From Torreya grandis (lineage: Eukaryota; Streptophyta; Pinopsida; Cupressales; Taxaceae): a stretch of DNA of 64,000 bases. Both the position numbers and the translations under genes were made by a program. Location of the stretch: contig JARHVA010000001.1 of NCBI GenBank assembly GCA_037957365.1, positions 15,790,501-15,854,500 of the forward strand, given 5' to 3'. A model generated the notes under the pieces. The model was given only the letters and a program-made list of their open reading frames with translations. It made no database searches and was not told where the DNA came from. Positions within the stretch are counted from its first letter, which is position 1, and each line of letters opens with the position of its first letter. Of this stretch, positions 23,280 to 35,865 are shown piece after piece.

Positions 23280-23640
23280 TAGGTTATGGGGTAAAAGAAA
23301 AAAGAGAATAAAAAAATTCCCTAAACCTAAATATGATTACATTTTTAGATTCCTCTTGAAGAGTTATACAATTTCAAGAAAAATCATCTCAATCTGAGTA
23401 TGTACACAAAAGTTATGGCCTTAGGAAGTTGGCATTTAGTTTCATATGCATTGAAACCAAATGATTGCATATGTGATGTAATCGGATGCCAACTTCATGA
23501 GGCCACAATGTTTGCATATAGACTCAAATTGAGATTTTTTTTTTGAAAGCACACAACTCTTCGAGAGGAATCTAAAAATGTAATCATATTTAGGTTTAGG
23601 GAAGTTTTTGATTCTATTTTTTATTTTACCCCACAACCTA
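23280..23640. repeat. Long foldback (inverted repeat)
   Basis: The left arm begins AGGTTATGGGGTAAAA at 23281. The right arm ends TTTTACCCCACAACCT at 23639. Arms of about 155 bases pair almost continuously. The outer 85 or so positions differ at only about seven places (shared CCCTAAACCTAAATATGATT and ATTTTTAGATTCCTC), while the inner part is less similar. The inner ends GAAGTTGGCAT and ATGCCAACTTC pair exactly. The loop region contains a further short pair, CATATGCA/TGCATATG. No gene overlaps it on either strand, so the small minus frame inside is a shadow. Confidence 0.85.
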
Positions 23641-24403
23641 TCTCTTTTAGCTATTCAATGCACACAATGACTTCCTAAATTCTATCAATCTACAAAATCA
23701 TATTTAGTATATATATGATCTATGCACAAACCCCACATAGTCAATTTTACTCCTCATTTTCTTAACTATGTAGGGCATGCACCTCTCACCCAGTCTTACA
23801 CACTCTTTGCTCAAAGTTTGCTCACAATCATATTCATAAGTCTCATACCATATCATAGAATTCTATACACTTCATAACTCATAGCTCTACAATCTTCACA
23901 TCTTGTAACCCTATGTGCGTCATAGTCCTGTGCCACAACTCACATATTTATGTACCTAGCTGACTCTTAGACTCCACAACACATCTATGTGTCACTTTAC
24001 CTCGACCACATGCTTCAAGGGGTTCACCAAACATCATCTAGCTTGGAAGATGAATATATGCAATCATATTCTTGGTCACTAACAATGGTTATAACCAATC
24101 TTATATTATAATTATATAAGTATGTAACATATCCATTTCACTTTAAGGTTGATTCTCCACACAGTCATAACATAGATAACATGATTCACATATCTACTCT
24201 GTAAAATATACATTTTATCACATTGTACAAGGTTTTCCTATTCTCTATTAATGAATAAACTTTACATTTCCTATGAGTAAGACTTCCACTCCATTGAATG
24301 TATTTAGATGTTTCTTTCTATATTAGCTTTGCCCATTCAGTCTACACAACCAAACCCAATTCTCCCTCACATGATTGGTCCTAAGCCCTATGGTGCAGAT
24401 CAT
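23641..24403 (+). other. Probable chromovirus 5' LTR region, limits unresolved
   Basis: The sequence just before the PBS at 24404 must include the end of the 5' LTR (…GCAGATCA). The partner 3' LTR is outside the window, so the LTR start cannot be placed. No other feature is visible in this stretch. Confidence 0.4.
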
Positions 24404-24418
24404 TGGTATCAGAGCTAA
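24404..24418 (+). promoter_or_regulatory. Primer binding site of the chromovirus-like element
   Basis: TGGTATCAGAGCTAA is the initiator-Met type PBS, followed by gag, protease, RT and integrase remnants in the correct order and strand. Confidence 0.85.
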
Positions 24419-24499
24419 AAAATCTCTATTATTTTTTATGCCTATAAACATACGAGCACAACTTAAAAAGTGAGGTTTTCCAATTGGTTATGTTTCATA

Positions 24500-27400
24500 A
24501 TATCTAGAAGAATGTTGTAGTAAAAGTAAGATGGCTAACACCCAAAATCAACTTAAAGTAGCCCATGAGGTATGAAATCTCATCATTAATTCACTATAAT
24601 CACAACATACCATACTTTTTGGCCACTTCCATGAATTGATGATACATCTCAATCCGATGTCTTCTATCACACCACAAAAATTCACTTAATAACGGTTTCA
24701 ATAATAAACCCCCTTCAAAGTTCAAGTCAATCTTGAAATCCCTCTGTTCAAAGGTAATATTGATGCTAAAGCATTAGATTCCTAGACTCAACAATTAGAG
24801 GCATATTTATTAATCAATTTTTTCTCTAATGTTGAGAATATCACCTTTGTAGTATTGAATATGTTTATACCAAACATTCACTAGGAGGAGGTCTTTAATT
24901 CACAATGCATAAGAGTGTCTTATAATTAAATTGTAGAAGAATTTTATTGATGTGCTAAAGGAGGAATACTACCCTCTGTGATACTTTTAAGATGAATACA
25001 TCAAGTTATAAAAATAATGCTAGTGTAAAGATTAGTCCATGGAAGATTAGTCTAACAATTTTCATGACTACTCTATATACCTGCATGAGAACTTGAGCAA
25101 ATAACATAATGTGCCAAAGTACATCAATAGATTCTTACCTTATATCTATGCAAAGATGGAGTTATTAACTATTAACACTTTATGGCATACATATTGTAAT
25201 TATACAAATATTGAAGCCAAGGTAAAGATGAAGTAACATGCCACCTCTTCATCCAATTTAATGTGCAAGGCCTAAATTTTACACAACTCCACATCATAGT
25301 CTTTTGTATAAAAACAACAAACTTCTCATAAAGGAGAGAAAGACTAGAAGACTTCTCAACCATCAAAGGCTCCAATGACTTTTGATTTAGACAAAGGCAA
25401 GAAGAAGTATGGTGATAAGTGGTTTCATCACCATCACTCATCCACTCATGATGATTCTGAATGCCATGCATAACAATCTCTACTTGCATAATTTGCATCA
25501 AGACCCATATTGATGGATGATACTAATCCATATGCCTCTTTTCTAAACACTAACATAATTATAATTGACATCTCTAAAGAGCATGAATGCATCTTCTACA
25601 CCAAATTCTAGGTAAAGGGTCACAACTCCATATCATCATTGACAGTGGTAGATACAAGAACATCATCACATATTCCACAACTCAGTGCCTTGGTCTTACC
25701 ACTTCTATGCATCTAAAGCCATACTCTTTAGGGTGGCTAAAATAAGGAAAAAATATATAGGTCTGATGGAAATGCACTTTTTAGTACAAAATCAAGCCTA
25801 TGAAGGACAATGTCACTTGTGACATCGTACCTTTGGAGTTCTATGACATTCTACTCAGGAGATTGTAATTGTATGAATGTGAAGCTACATATCAAGCCAA
25901 GCTATAATGTTAGAATATTCATGCACAAGATCACTTGTATAACCTTTTTTAGTCAGTGCCCATGACCAAAGTCACCTTGGTCTTTGCCAAGTAATGTCAC
26001 AAACTCATCTCGCACATGCAAAAGTTCATGTTACTCATGGTCTACCTTGATACATCTACATAGTCAAACTAAACTAACCTTGGAAACACATAACACTCAC
26101 ACATCATCATAGTAAAAACTTTTTGATAAGTTACTAGATCAAAAAAGAAAAGTCTTGACAAAACTTGAAGGCCTTTGAACACACTATGTAGTGAAATAAC
26201 ACATTGATTTGGTCCTTAGATCCCCTCTTTTGAATAACCACCTCTATTGTAAATTAGTTTGGAAGATTAATGAAGTTTGATGTCAGATTCAAAAGCTTCT
26301 TGATCAAGGCAAGATCATGCCTAGATCTTTACCTTATGAGAGTTTTATAGTCATCACACCCAAGAAGGATGGGTCCTGGTGACTCTACATAGACTATAAT
26401 GCACTCAACAAAATCATGGTGAAGAATCAATATCCACTATCACACATTGATGACCTTCTAGAACAACTTCAAGGCAAATAATACTTTTCCAAGATTTATT
26501 TGAGGTTAGGTTGCCATTAGGTTTCAATCCATCCTAAAGAAATCTATAGGACAACATTCAAGACTTGAGAAAGATTTTATGAATGGTTGGTCATGCCTTT
26601 TGGCCTCACCAATGTACTAAGCACTTTTATGTGTTTGATGGATGGCTTTCTTGAAATCCATCATCATCTACTTGGATGACATTCTCATCTTCAACAAGTA
26701 TTGGAAGGATCATATGGATCACATCTTGCATGTCCTAGATACTTTGTGCCAACACAAGTTACAATCCAAATTTATGAAGTGTACAATTGGCACCATGTAG
26801 ATGTAATATTTGGGCTTCTTCATTGACTACATTGATATTAAAGTAGATCCAAAGAAGATCAAAGTGATCTAGGATTGGCCTACTCTGCATAATCTCATAG
26901 AACTGAGGAGCTTTCTTAGACTAGCTAATAGCTACCATAGGTTTGTCCTTAGTTTCTCACACATCTCGTGGGATCTTAGTGACTCACACATGCCAAAGCT
27001 AAGTTTGATTACAATCATGCATAAAAACATGATTTTAAGCCATTGAAGAAATGCATATATATAATACTTGTTCTAGTAATGCCAAACATTACATAAACCT
27101 TCAAAATACATAATGATGCATCTAACTATGCACTTAGTATAATGTTCATACAACATGAACATCTAATTGCATACCACTCTAAAATGTTCAAATACATGGT
27201 GCAAAGGTAATCCACCTATGAGAATGGACTATATGATATTGTGAAAACACTTAAGTAATGGTGACACTTTATTCTTATAAAGGAGATAGTTTTTCATTTA
27301 GACCACAAACCACTTCAATCTTGCAATCATAAAATAAGATGGAAAATGTGCACCACATGAAATGGATTACTTACCTATAATAGTTCCATATCATGATTAA

Positions 27401-27966
27401 GAAATAGAAAGGTAAGGAAAACAAGGCCATAGATTACCTTATCCATCCTCTAGTTCATGTGCTAATCATGATGCTAGACATGCATGACCATAATTTTGTA
27501 GATTGGGTTCCTCTTTACTTATCTAATCAAAACTTGACAATAACTTACACCAATTTCATACAAGGTACACAAGTTTAGGAGTTCTATTTTTTGACCAGAT
27601 TTTCTAAAATCTTGAACATATATGTGTTCCCTCTAGTTCACCTTTCCAATGACTCATTTGGGATGTGCACTACGTCAAGACCTTAAGACACTTTGACGTG
27701 ACCAAGACTTTAGCCACATTATTGTCACACTTCTATTAGCTGCACATATGCACAGACATAGAGTGTCACATTAATTCTTGAATTCCTTGTTGCATCATCA
27801 AGCCCATGAATAGGAAGCTATGACTTTACACACGTATACCAATTCTATCTATACCATGGGAATATATCAATGTGGATTTCATGATTGGATTGCCTATGAT
27901 GAGATGATAATATGACATTATGTTTGTTATAGTGGATTGGTTTTCCAAGATGGCCATCATAGTCAC
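24500..27966 (+). pseudogene. Chromovirus-like Ty3/gypsy gag-pol, integrase cut
   Basis: Domains appear in order with stops and frameshifts. Gag is near 24733-24860 (IPLFKGNIDAKALDS..QQLEAY). Protease has an intact D-S-G at 25641-25649, followed by 'NIIT' and 'LGLTTSMHLKPYSLGWL'. RT spans about 26270-26990, with PYESFIVITPKKDGSW, MPFGLTN and a preserved YLDD at 26669-26680. RNase H (about 27095-27430) has DASNYAL and YHSKM. Integrase (about 27600-27966) has PWEYINVDFMIGLP and VDWFSKM. The gag-first order, the DSGS-type protease and the 'LRSFL' RT end fit the chromovirus branch (Reina/CRM-like). The integrase stops abruptly at 27966, where element D begins; its remainder must lie beyond the window. 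Confidence 0.85.
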
Positions 27967-28779
27967 CGTTGGTGTTTTTATATAAATTTTTCCTTAAGGC
28001 ACTAAAGTGTAGTCCCAACAAGCTTAGGCATTGGTTTTTCATGCAAGACTAAGGTCTTGCACACTCACCTGAATCACACAACAAGAAATCGGTTCCCATG
28101 GGTTATGTTGCACAGTAACACACTAGTCATATACTTGAGTTTGTTCATATATCTAATTAGAGATTACATAGAAAAAGAAAAATATGACTGTGAACCTTGT
28201 CTCATTAATCACAACAACCAAGAACATGAATATAAATGCCATGAAGTTCAAAGAGTTGTGTTCACAAACTCATATGATGCATATTTTATAAATCTCATAA
28301 TGAATTATAAGCCACATATTTCTCAATGCAAACCCATTGATAATGAATTTAACTATCAATTACATAAATCATAACAACAAAACTTATTGTAACTTCTATA
28401 AATTTGTATTACCATAAAGAGTCATTACATAATATCGATATTTAGCCACCTTACATTTCTCTAAAAAGGGGTATTTATACTTATTTTTCCCTAACCAAGT
28501 AGTTTCATAATTAAATGATAAATGGGTGATTGGCCAATGATCTATAATAGATTGAGAATCATTGTAGTCATTTACTTGTTTTCTCCTAAGGACCCAATAT
28601 TTTGTGTCCCTTATATTCTTGTTCGATGCTAGATATTTACTGCCAAATGTCCTCTTTTTTATGGGCCAGTGCAAAAATCATGATGATTAAAGTCTAGATT
28701 ATCCTTGAGAATCATTCCTCAACTGTCTCCTGCTTCCCTTGTGCTTCCTAAGTCTTTTCTTGTTGTTTCAAGTCCTATG
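27967..28779 (-). repeat. Element D 3' LTR, second part
   Basis: On the minus strand this matches the latter four-fifths of the E LTRs: CTTGGTTAGGGAAAAA-TAAGTATAAA-ACCC near 28495-28450, and GGTGAGTGTGCAAGACC and AAGCTTGTTGGG near 28060-28010. It is joined to 38201-37961 after element C is removed. Combined length is about 1.05 kb, close to E's 1001 and 1027. The small frames 28057-28374 and 28396-28674 are LTR sequence, not genes. Confidence 0.8.
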
Positions 28780-29946
28780 TTTAGACATCCAATTCCTAAC
28801 ACCATTTGTGTTGAAATTGTCAATCTTACTCAAATTGCACTCAAATACACATTTTAGGTCAAAATCTATAAAACACCCTAAATGGTTCAAACTTATTACT
28901 TACAAGTGCCAGTTTAGGTCAAAGTATCCCTAAAAAAGGTAATGAATTTTATGGGCCAACTAACTTTGATCAAATCATTTTGTGTCAAAATGACAAATTT
29001 GCCATTTAGTGCTCTAGATCACTCTTTTCTTCTAATTCATTGGTACATGTCATGTACCTTTATTATTTGGTGTTGGCAACATCCTAAATAGGAATACAGC
29101 TCCAACACATCTAACATCACCTTCCAATTTCTCTCCAATCAAATTATGATCTAGTAATATGACTTTTTTGACCATTTTGATTAATTATTCACCAATTTCC
29201 AAAGAATTGCACTAAACTTGATTAAACTTTCTTAAGCTAATTAATTTAATTTAAGATCTTAAGTAAGAATACCATAGATCTTTTTGAATATCTCATTATC
29301 AAAAATTGATTTTGAATATCTGCATTACCTAGTGACATCATCTATGGGGTGGCATCTATCAAGCCATAAGTGCTAAAATATCAGGATTATGGGTCACCCA
29401 TGCCTAGTTAATGCCTCTCATGCCTCTTTAATGCTTATTTATCTTGAGGATATTTATGATTTTAATTCCAAATATTAGGATTATCTATGGCCACACATCT
29501 CAATCTTCAATCATGGTTGATCCTGACCAATCTCAAAAATCTATAAATAGAGAGGCCATGGACATGAATAAAAAAGCTTGATTTATGCAAAGTTATTGTA
29601 AAGAATTGTCTTCATGATCCTTTAAAATAGACCATTAAAATTAGTTACAAGATTTATTGATAGGCTAGTTTAGTGATTTGGAATCATGAGCCTAGGTTTT
29701 ATGGAGTATTCTTGAGACATTGGAGGAGTTTACCACCTTTGTTGACAAAGACAAATATGCTTGATCAAGGAAGAACATGATTTTGAGCCACATGGATATG
29801 GTGAATCCATTTGGGAAGGTAATATGATGTTTTATTTCTTTCTATCCTTTGTAATTCCCATAGGAATAGATAGGCTTAGTTCTTTATGCATTTTTCATGA
29901 TTTATGGACTAATGTTTGACTAACTTGCTTTGTAATCCTCTCTACA
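28780..29946 (+). repeat. Element C 5' LTR
   Basis: It is 1167 bases and aligns end to end with 36766-37960 (shared ATTCCTAACACCATTTGTGT near the start and TTTGTAATCCTCTCTACA at the end). The first base pair is decayed from TG to TT. Confidence 0.9.
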
Positions 29947-29968
29947 TCTTGACATGCTCAGTGGGACC
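29947..29968 (+). promoter_or_regulatory. PBS of element C (decayed)
   Basis: TCTTGACATGCTCAGTGGGA directly follows the 5' LTR and resembles the PBS of element B (TTTTGGCATGCCTGGTGGGA on the minus strand), so both elements appear to use the same primer tRNA type. The tRNA is not named here. Confidence 0.6.
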
Positions 29969-31880
29969 AAACACATCCCACACACGAAGAAGATCATTTT
30001 ACAACTTTAAATTTTTTATTTAGATCTTTAAAACTCTTGTAATTTGATTTTCTAACTTTGTTTTGCCATTTTTCTTTGTCACGGGTTTACACAATAACCA
30101 ATGTTAATTCATAAAACTATCATTGGTTGGATAGCCATCATCGATCGCTATTGGTATAACTGATGTCGATCACTATGTTTTTATTAAAACACAAACCTGA
30201 GAGCTCTTTTTTTGAAGTTCATTATTTCAAACCCAAAATAGCTTCAAGGTTAAAGGACATGCTAACATTTTTATTATAGGACAAAGTTGAAATTTACTAA
30301 AAACATGTTTAGATCACCTTTGGCATCACTTTAAAATTAATTAGGAACATTATTTTGGTGCTTGAATTAACATGTAAGGTGCTTGAATTAGCATCACTTT
30401 AAAATAAATGTTTTTAGCATTAATTTTCAAAGTTATGACTAAGACCAAGGGATCAAATGAAAACCACCTCATTTTCATTTGGGCTTAAAAATGAACTCAC
30501 ATTTCCATGTTTTTTATATTTACTTAGTTTTTAAAGTTAGATTTGGTTTGGAAAAAAGAGCGATGCCACGTGTATGCTCTTTCATTTGTCCCCTTTAGGG
30601 AACCCTTGGAATCAAAAGCACCATTCTTATTTCAAAAAGCCTAGTCTAAGGCTTAGAAATAATGTCATCTAAAACACTCCCCAAAAACTTGTTAAAGTTT
30701 GGGTGATCTTTAAAATGGCCCTAAAGTCTTTTTATTTTATGCTTTCTTTATTTTTATGCAAACTTGGCTTGTGAGGGGGATGTAATTACCTCTCACGAGT
30801 TCTTTAGGGAAGATTTGACCTGGGGTTTCATTTCCCAACATTGACTTCACTTACTCTTTTTAAGTTGTATATGGGATGTATCTACAATTAGACATCACAC
30901 TACACTGAGCAAATAATAGGATGTAATGGTTGTAAAAAAGGACTAAACCTTTTTACAACTAGCCAATGTTGCAATCACCCAATTTTCATGCTTGTCTTTT
31001 GCATTGTTTGAAATGAAAAGTCATTGTGTAATTGATTCCCCTAGAATGATAAAAAAACCAATTAGTTTTAGTCAACCCCATTTTTCCATACCCTTGCTAG
31101 GATTTGGACGATTATACTTAGTGTATTTTGCTCATTATTTGCTTGGTATGCTTTGAGGCTAAAAGTTGTTTGTTTGTTTGTTTGTTCATAAGCCATGTCA
31201 AAATCATGTATTTATGTTAATAAGGGTATCATTATGCTACCCAAATCATGTCAAATATTTTTTACCTTTGAGTCTTTGAAACATAAAAATTGACTACATC
31301 ATTTGAGCATGCTTATGATATTAGGTTGCCCAGTTTGTTTCAAGAACTTGTTTACCATTGTATCAAAAATCATTTGTTTCAAACCATATAATGTATACCA
31401 TTTGGACCTTTTTTATGCATCATTATGCTATCCGCTCTTGTATAGCTTGTTTGGTCCAATCCTTGTCTTCAACATTGCATTTTCAATTAACCTTGTCAAG
31501 TTTGGATCCAAATATTGATTGATTTTTGTTTAGGCCTCAATTCATGGGGTTGGTACATAGATATTTTTCTTTTGGGTTGCATAGTTTCAGTTAAATGATT
31601 ACCCTATTTTGAATAATATTGATTGTTTATTTGTTTGAGTGCCTATCCCCATCATTTTTTGTGACTCTGTTTGGGAAAACACAAACTTTCTTTAAAAACC
31701 TTTGATGTTAGATATTTGACGTTAGGTTGTTTTATGCAAAATCTTAGCATAAACTACTTTTGAGATGTAGCTTCACCCTTTCAACCAAGTTCAAACCTTT
31801 TGTCTTTTAAGCATTGCTTTTCAGAGTTTGTGAAACTTTAAGTCTTTCTATTTTCAAAGATTTCTTCATTAAATGCAGAT
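29969..31880 (+). other. Element C leader, no gene seen
   Basis: AT-rich sequence between PBS and the first long frame. It includes GACGTC-like cluster 8 at 30095-30170 and a short (TTTG)n run near 31165-31187. No protein motif was recognised; the frame at 31303-31518 has no recognisable domain. Confidence 0.5.
30095..30170. repeat. GACGTC palindrome cluster 8 (weak)
   Basis: Strongly decayed copies such as ACCAATGTTAA, CATCATCGATCGCT and ACTGATGTCGATC in the leader of element C. Only the last is close to the ancestral word, so this cluster is the least certain. Confidence 0.4.
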
Positions 31881-32909
31881 ATGTCTAGTTACACTTATGG
31901 CACAATCATGGATAATCTAACTTATGATAGAATGGCTGCATAAAATGACTTTTATGACTTTAGTCAAGAGCCCTATGGTGATAATATGGTTTGTGAGACA
32001 TATTTCTATCCACCTCATAAAAATCAGTCATGGGAACATAGTCAAGATCCAACTTATGATCCAAATCATGATTGAAATGATTGGGTTTATCAAGAAGACT
32101 TGGATGCTTTGGCTTGTGTAAGTAAACAAACTCCACAACGTACTAAGATCACCATTTTAGGACCTCCTCCTTTGGTTTGCATGAGCAACCAAACTAAGAA
32201 GCATCCAGTCATCACCATTTTAGGACCTCCTCCTTTGGTTTACATGAGTAATCAAACTAAGAAGCGTCTAGTTGTTACCATTTTAGGACCTCCTCCTTTG
32301 GTTTTCACAAGCAACTAAACTAAGAAGCAACCAGTTGTTACCATTCTTAGCCCATCACCAATTTTTGATGAACCTATTGTTGAAGAACCTCCATTTGAGG
32401 AACTAATTGTTTTTTATCCCTTATTTAATAGTCTAATATTTGAAGAGTCCATTATTGAACCACAAATAATTATTCCCACTAAACCAAATGTTCCACACTT
32501 TAGAAATTCTGTGCCAATCTTTGATCCTAAACAATAACCATTACCTCTTCAAAAACCATCTTATGAGGATCAAAATGTGTTCAAAATTGATCTTTTATAA
32601 ACAATGGTGAACCAAAACCAATATGTTATTGTTGAAACACCCATTTTTGACAAGATAAACTATGATAAGTTACCTATTCATATGTTACCTATTTTTAAAG
32701 AGCCTCATCTCCTTGACAATCTAGTCTTAGTAGAGTTGTCTCTTGATCTTTTCCCACTCATTGAGGAGTCTCACTTTGACAGACATGATTTTATCGAGAT
32801 GTCCCTTGAACAAATCCCTCTTTTTGAAGGGCTTTACTTAGACGAGTTAGTATATGTTGAACCCTTCCAAGATGAATTAGTTTTTATTGAGCCCATTATG
32901 CCATCATAG
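31881..32909 (+). pseudogene. Element C long frame with LGPPPLV repeats
   Basis: One frame runs from ATG 31881 (MSSYTYGTIMDNLTYDRM) to 32909 with five internal stops, most explained by C-to-T in Gln or Arg codons. The protein is rich in acidic, Asp/Tyr and Pro residues. It contains 3.5 copies of a 21-residue repeat, TKK..V.TILGPPPLV..SN, followed by acidic segments (IVEEPPFEELIVFYPLF; ESHFDRHDFIEMSLEQIPLFEG). After a frameshift, similar composition continues to about 33300 (YICDPSTVFDDDYFSINTSS) and on to about 33950. I recognise no known domain; the position of Gag is the natural guess. Confidence 0.6.
32130..32360 (+). repeat. 63-base tandem repeat, 3.5 units
   Basis: ACCATTTTAGGACCTCCTCC recurs at 32151, 32214 and 32277, and in altered form at 32340, exactly 63 bases apart each time. 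The repeat is a whole number of codons (21) and keeps the reading frame. Confidence 0.9.
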
Positions 32910-32999
32910 GCCATTACTTGTCAAAAATTTAGCATTCAATAAAACATATCAAAAAAACCATACCAGATGAAGAATCAATATTAGAGTCAGGTTCTATTT

Positions 33000-34200
33000 T
33001 TTAATTGACATTGGATTTAGCATTAGAAATAAAATCAACATCAATTAAGACATTGGATTTAGATTCCCTTTGTTTGGAATCAGAGTTAGAAACAAATTAT
33101 AGTATTGGTTGTTACAACATTGGTTAGAATTGCCATGAAGATCAATTTAAATATATTTGTGATCCTTCTACAGTTTTTGATGATGATTACTTCAGCATCA
33201 ACACAAGTTCTCCTAGTATCTTCTACGAGGATTATGTTGCCTTTCACCATCCCATTATTACCACCCAATATAGCCATTATATTGACATTCCACCTCCCAT
33301 AAGTGTCAATTAGGATTGATAGAATCATACTTTGTTGAACTACATCCATGGTGACATATCATTTGTAGAATATTAGGGGGACCAAGACCACATTTATTTG
33401 GAAAAAGAACAATCTCCTAGTGAAACCTTTTCAAAGGTGGTAGGGGATAAGCAAAGATCAAACTCAGCATCTTTTAGTGACATTTTTTTTAGAAGCATTA
33501 GAAGATAATCAAATTCAAAGGTCAGCATTCCTTTGTGAAACCTTTTTGGAGGTGCTATGGGATGATTAGAACAAATTCATTGGTGAAAAACTCATTGAGG
33601 CACCAATAGTTGAGCATAAAAGTTCTTCATTGTTTACTAAAGATAATATCAAAGATCAAATAAAAATAACTTCCAATCTATAGCATAATCAGATGGTAGC
33701 TACTCTCAAGATCAAGTAACAAAATAATTTGATGGTCCTATTGAGAGCATCTTCAAAGGTCTTCAACCCTGCCACAACCAAAATAATGTCAAATCTGGCA
33801 TCAACAACATTACGTGTGACTAAAAATCCCAATATTCATTTATTTCCCATTCATTATACATTCCATTATCATCCACCTATTTATTATCCACTTATCTCAT
33901 TTATCCTACCATTAGTTACCATCACTGGTAGCACTTTCCTTTATTGAGGTTATAAGGATATCTTGTTTTGATGTTTAAAGGAAGCAAAATCAATGATCTA
34001 TGAAGATCACTATCACATTATTGAGATACAGATCAACAACAAGTTCTTAATAGAGTAGTTATTCTAAAATGGTGTTAGATAATAACTTATATAGCTAATC
34101 ATTTTTATTATCTCACATATTGACTAGGATGTGCATCTCCCTGTCAGCAAGATCAAGAAAACCATTTTTCATCTACTATTCACCCATTTTCCATTACCAT
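33000..34200 (+). pseudogene. Continuation of element C reading frame, heavily broken
   Basis: Segments near 33077-33310 (ESELETNYSIGCYNIG; CDPSTVFDDDYFSINTSSPSIFYEDYVAFHHPIITTQYSHYIDIPPPI) and 33395-33500 (LEKEQSPSETFSKVVGDKQ) keep the Asp/Tyr/Ser-rich character of the upstream frame, in a shifted register. The stretch ends at a 'CTTGGGGACAACG' sequence near 34210. No domain is recognised. Confidence 0.45.
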
Positions 34201-34204
34201 GCCT

Positions 34205-34360
34205 CGTCTCTTGGGGACAACGCTATAGACCCTTTTTAGGCATTATTATATCATTGATATCCATGAACCATGTCATTTGAATTACATTGACTTGAGGTCC
34301 TTCGAGACTATGTAAGTAGCGCTTAATTTTCATTGAGGTCAGTTCAGTCACCCCTTTCAC
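34205..34360 (+). repeat. LTR-like conserved block inside element C, copy A
   Basis: A GGGGACAACGCTATAGACCC start is followed by TTACATTGACTTGAGGTCC, GACTATGTAAGTAGCGCTT and 'GAGGTCAGTTCAGTCA'. This is the same block as at 1-120. It lies within C's interior, not in its LTRs, so it may be the relic of an older LTR captured by C. Confidence 0.5.
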
Positions 34361-34364
34361 ACGC

Positions 34365-34470
34365 TCTCATCATTTTATGAGTAATTGTTAAGTTTGAATG
34401 CTCCCACCATTTTATGAGCAACCTAAGACAATTCTCTCACCATTTTATGAGCAATCTGATTTAGTCATTA
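34365..34470 (+). repeat. Tandem CTCYCACCATTTTATGAGCAA repeat
   Basis: Three units near 34371, 34408 and 34441 (CTCTCATCATTTTATGAG, CTCCCACCATTTTATGAGC, CTCTCACCATTTTATGAGC) are separated by short variable spacers. A more distant relative lies at 35060-35115. Confidence 0.75.
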
Positions 34471-34737
34471 CTTGGGGACAACTTTGTTGCCATTGTATCC
34501 AATTTTCTTATGATCATTTCATTATACCATTTATTTACTATTGACCACGGATTGTTTTAAGTCATCTTGTTTATCCCATTTTGATCTTGGTTCCTTTGGT
34601 TCATCCTACACCTTTTATAGGGGTATTTTGATCTAGTTTCAATAGTTTTTGAATTCTATGTTGAATGATAGTCTATAGTAGTAGTGTCACATTTGATCTA
34701 GAAAGTTATCTTTCATCTATAATCTTATTTGGTATCA

Positions 34738-34865
34738 CTGATTATAACTGCCTATGGGCAAATCAATATTGTTTTGGTACCCTTGATTATAACCACCTTT
34801 GGGTAAATTAATATTATGACATTGTTTTCTAATTATAACTACCTATGGGAAAATTAGGTACAATA
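34738..34865 (+). repeat. 45-base tandem repeat, 3 units
   Basis: GATTATAACTGCCTATGGGC (34740), GATTATAACCACCTTTGGGT (34785) and AATTATAACTACCTATGGGA (34831) recur at a period of 45-46 bases with similar TAAATTAATATT tails. Confidence 0.8.
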
Positions 34866-35865
34866 CATTTTTATCATGCATTTTTGTATCATTTGGTCAT
34901 TACTATTATCATTTGTCTCATCGTTCACCTTTTTTTGTGAACTAGTCAGTTTTTCATCACCTTTAGTGTGGACAAAATTACTATGACTTGGGATTATTTT
35001 TGGGTTATATAGCCCATGATCGATTCATGTCAACGTTAACTCAATCCCTCTTATCATATGCTCTCATCGTATTACGAGTATTTTAAGTTGGTGCACTGTC
35101 ATCGTTTCATGAGCTAGACCATTCTGTATCTCTTAATCCTCAATCGAGTTGAGATACTTAGAAAATTCTAAAAACATTCATAAAATCATTCAAAAACTCA
35201 AAAACAATTTGTGTTTTATTTGATTATTATTTGTTATCTGGTCTTTTATTTTCCTGTTTGGTCTTGCTTCTTTGTTTTATCTTTATAAGTACATCTTGAT
35301 AGTCCACATGCATCTTGATTATTTATATCTTGGTCTCATGTAATTAAGATATTATTTCTTTTTGTTTTAAAACATTTATGTTCCTACTTAAGTCTTGATT
35401 GATCATATCTTGATTTCAACTTAGGTTCATTTATGTTTATCTTTTTCTTTGTCTTTGCTTTTTGCTTTTGTTATTGTTTAAATGTAAATCACTATAACTT
35501 TGGTTTTGGTCATTGTTTTACCATTATCCTTAGTTATAGATATTCACATTTGAACTAGCTTAGTGCAATTAAAATTTTATGTCATTCTAAGTTATTCATA
35601 CTTATGATGCCTAATTTCTTATGCTATAGCAAGCACTTTGTGCTCAGGTCTCAAAGTCTTAACGTCAACATCAACTCCAATGAATGATTCTTAAGAATAC
35701 TTTGCAAAACCTAGGCTCATGATATGGAATTAGACTTCTAGGTAACATGCATTTTAACAATCAACTCTATGCTTAGACGTGCATCTCTTTAGATACATTG
35801 TGATTTTAATCAATTTTTGGTCATTTTTCATCATTCTTCATCCATTCTCTCCCAAAATTAGGTGA

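Noticed and set aside
28057..28674. Open frames of 105 and 92 residues on opposite strands
   Set aside because: Both lie within the 3' LTR of element D and align with non-coding LTR sequence of E.
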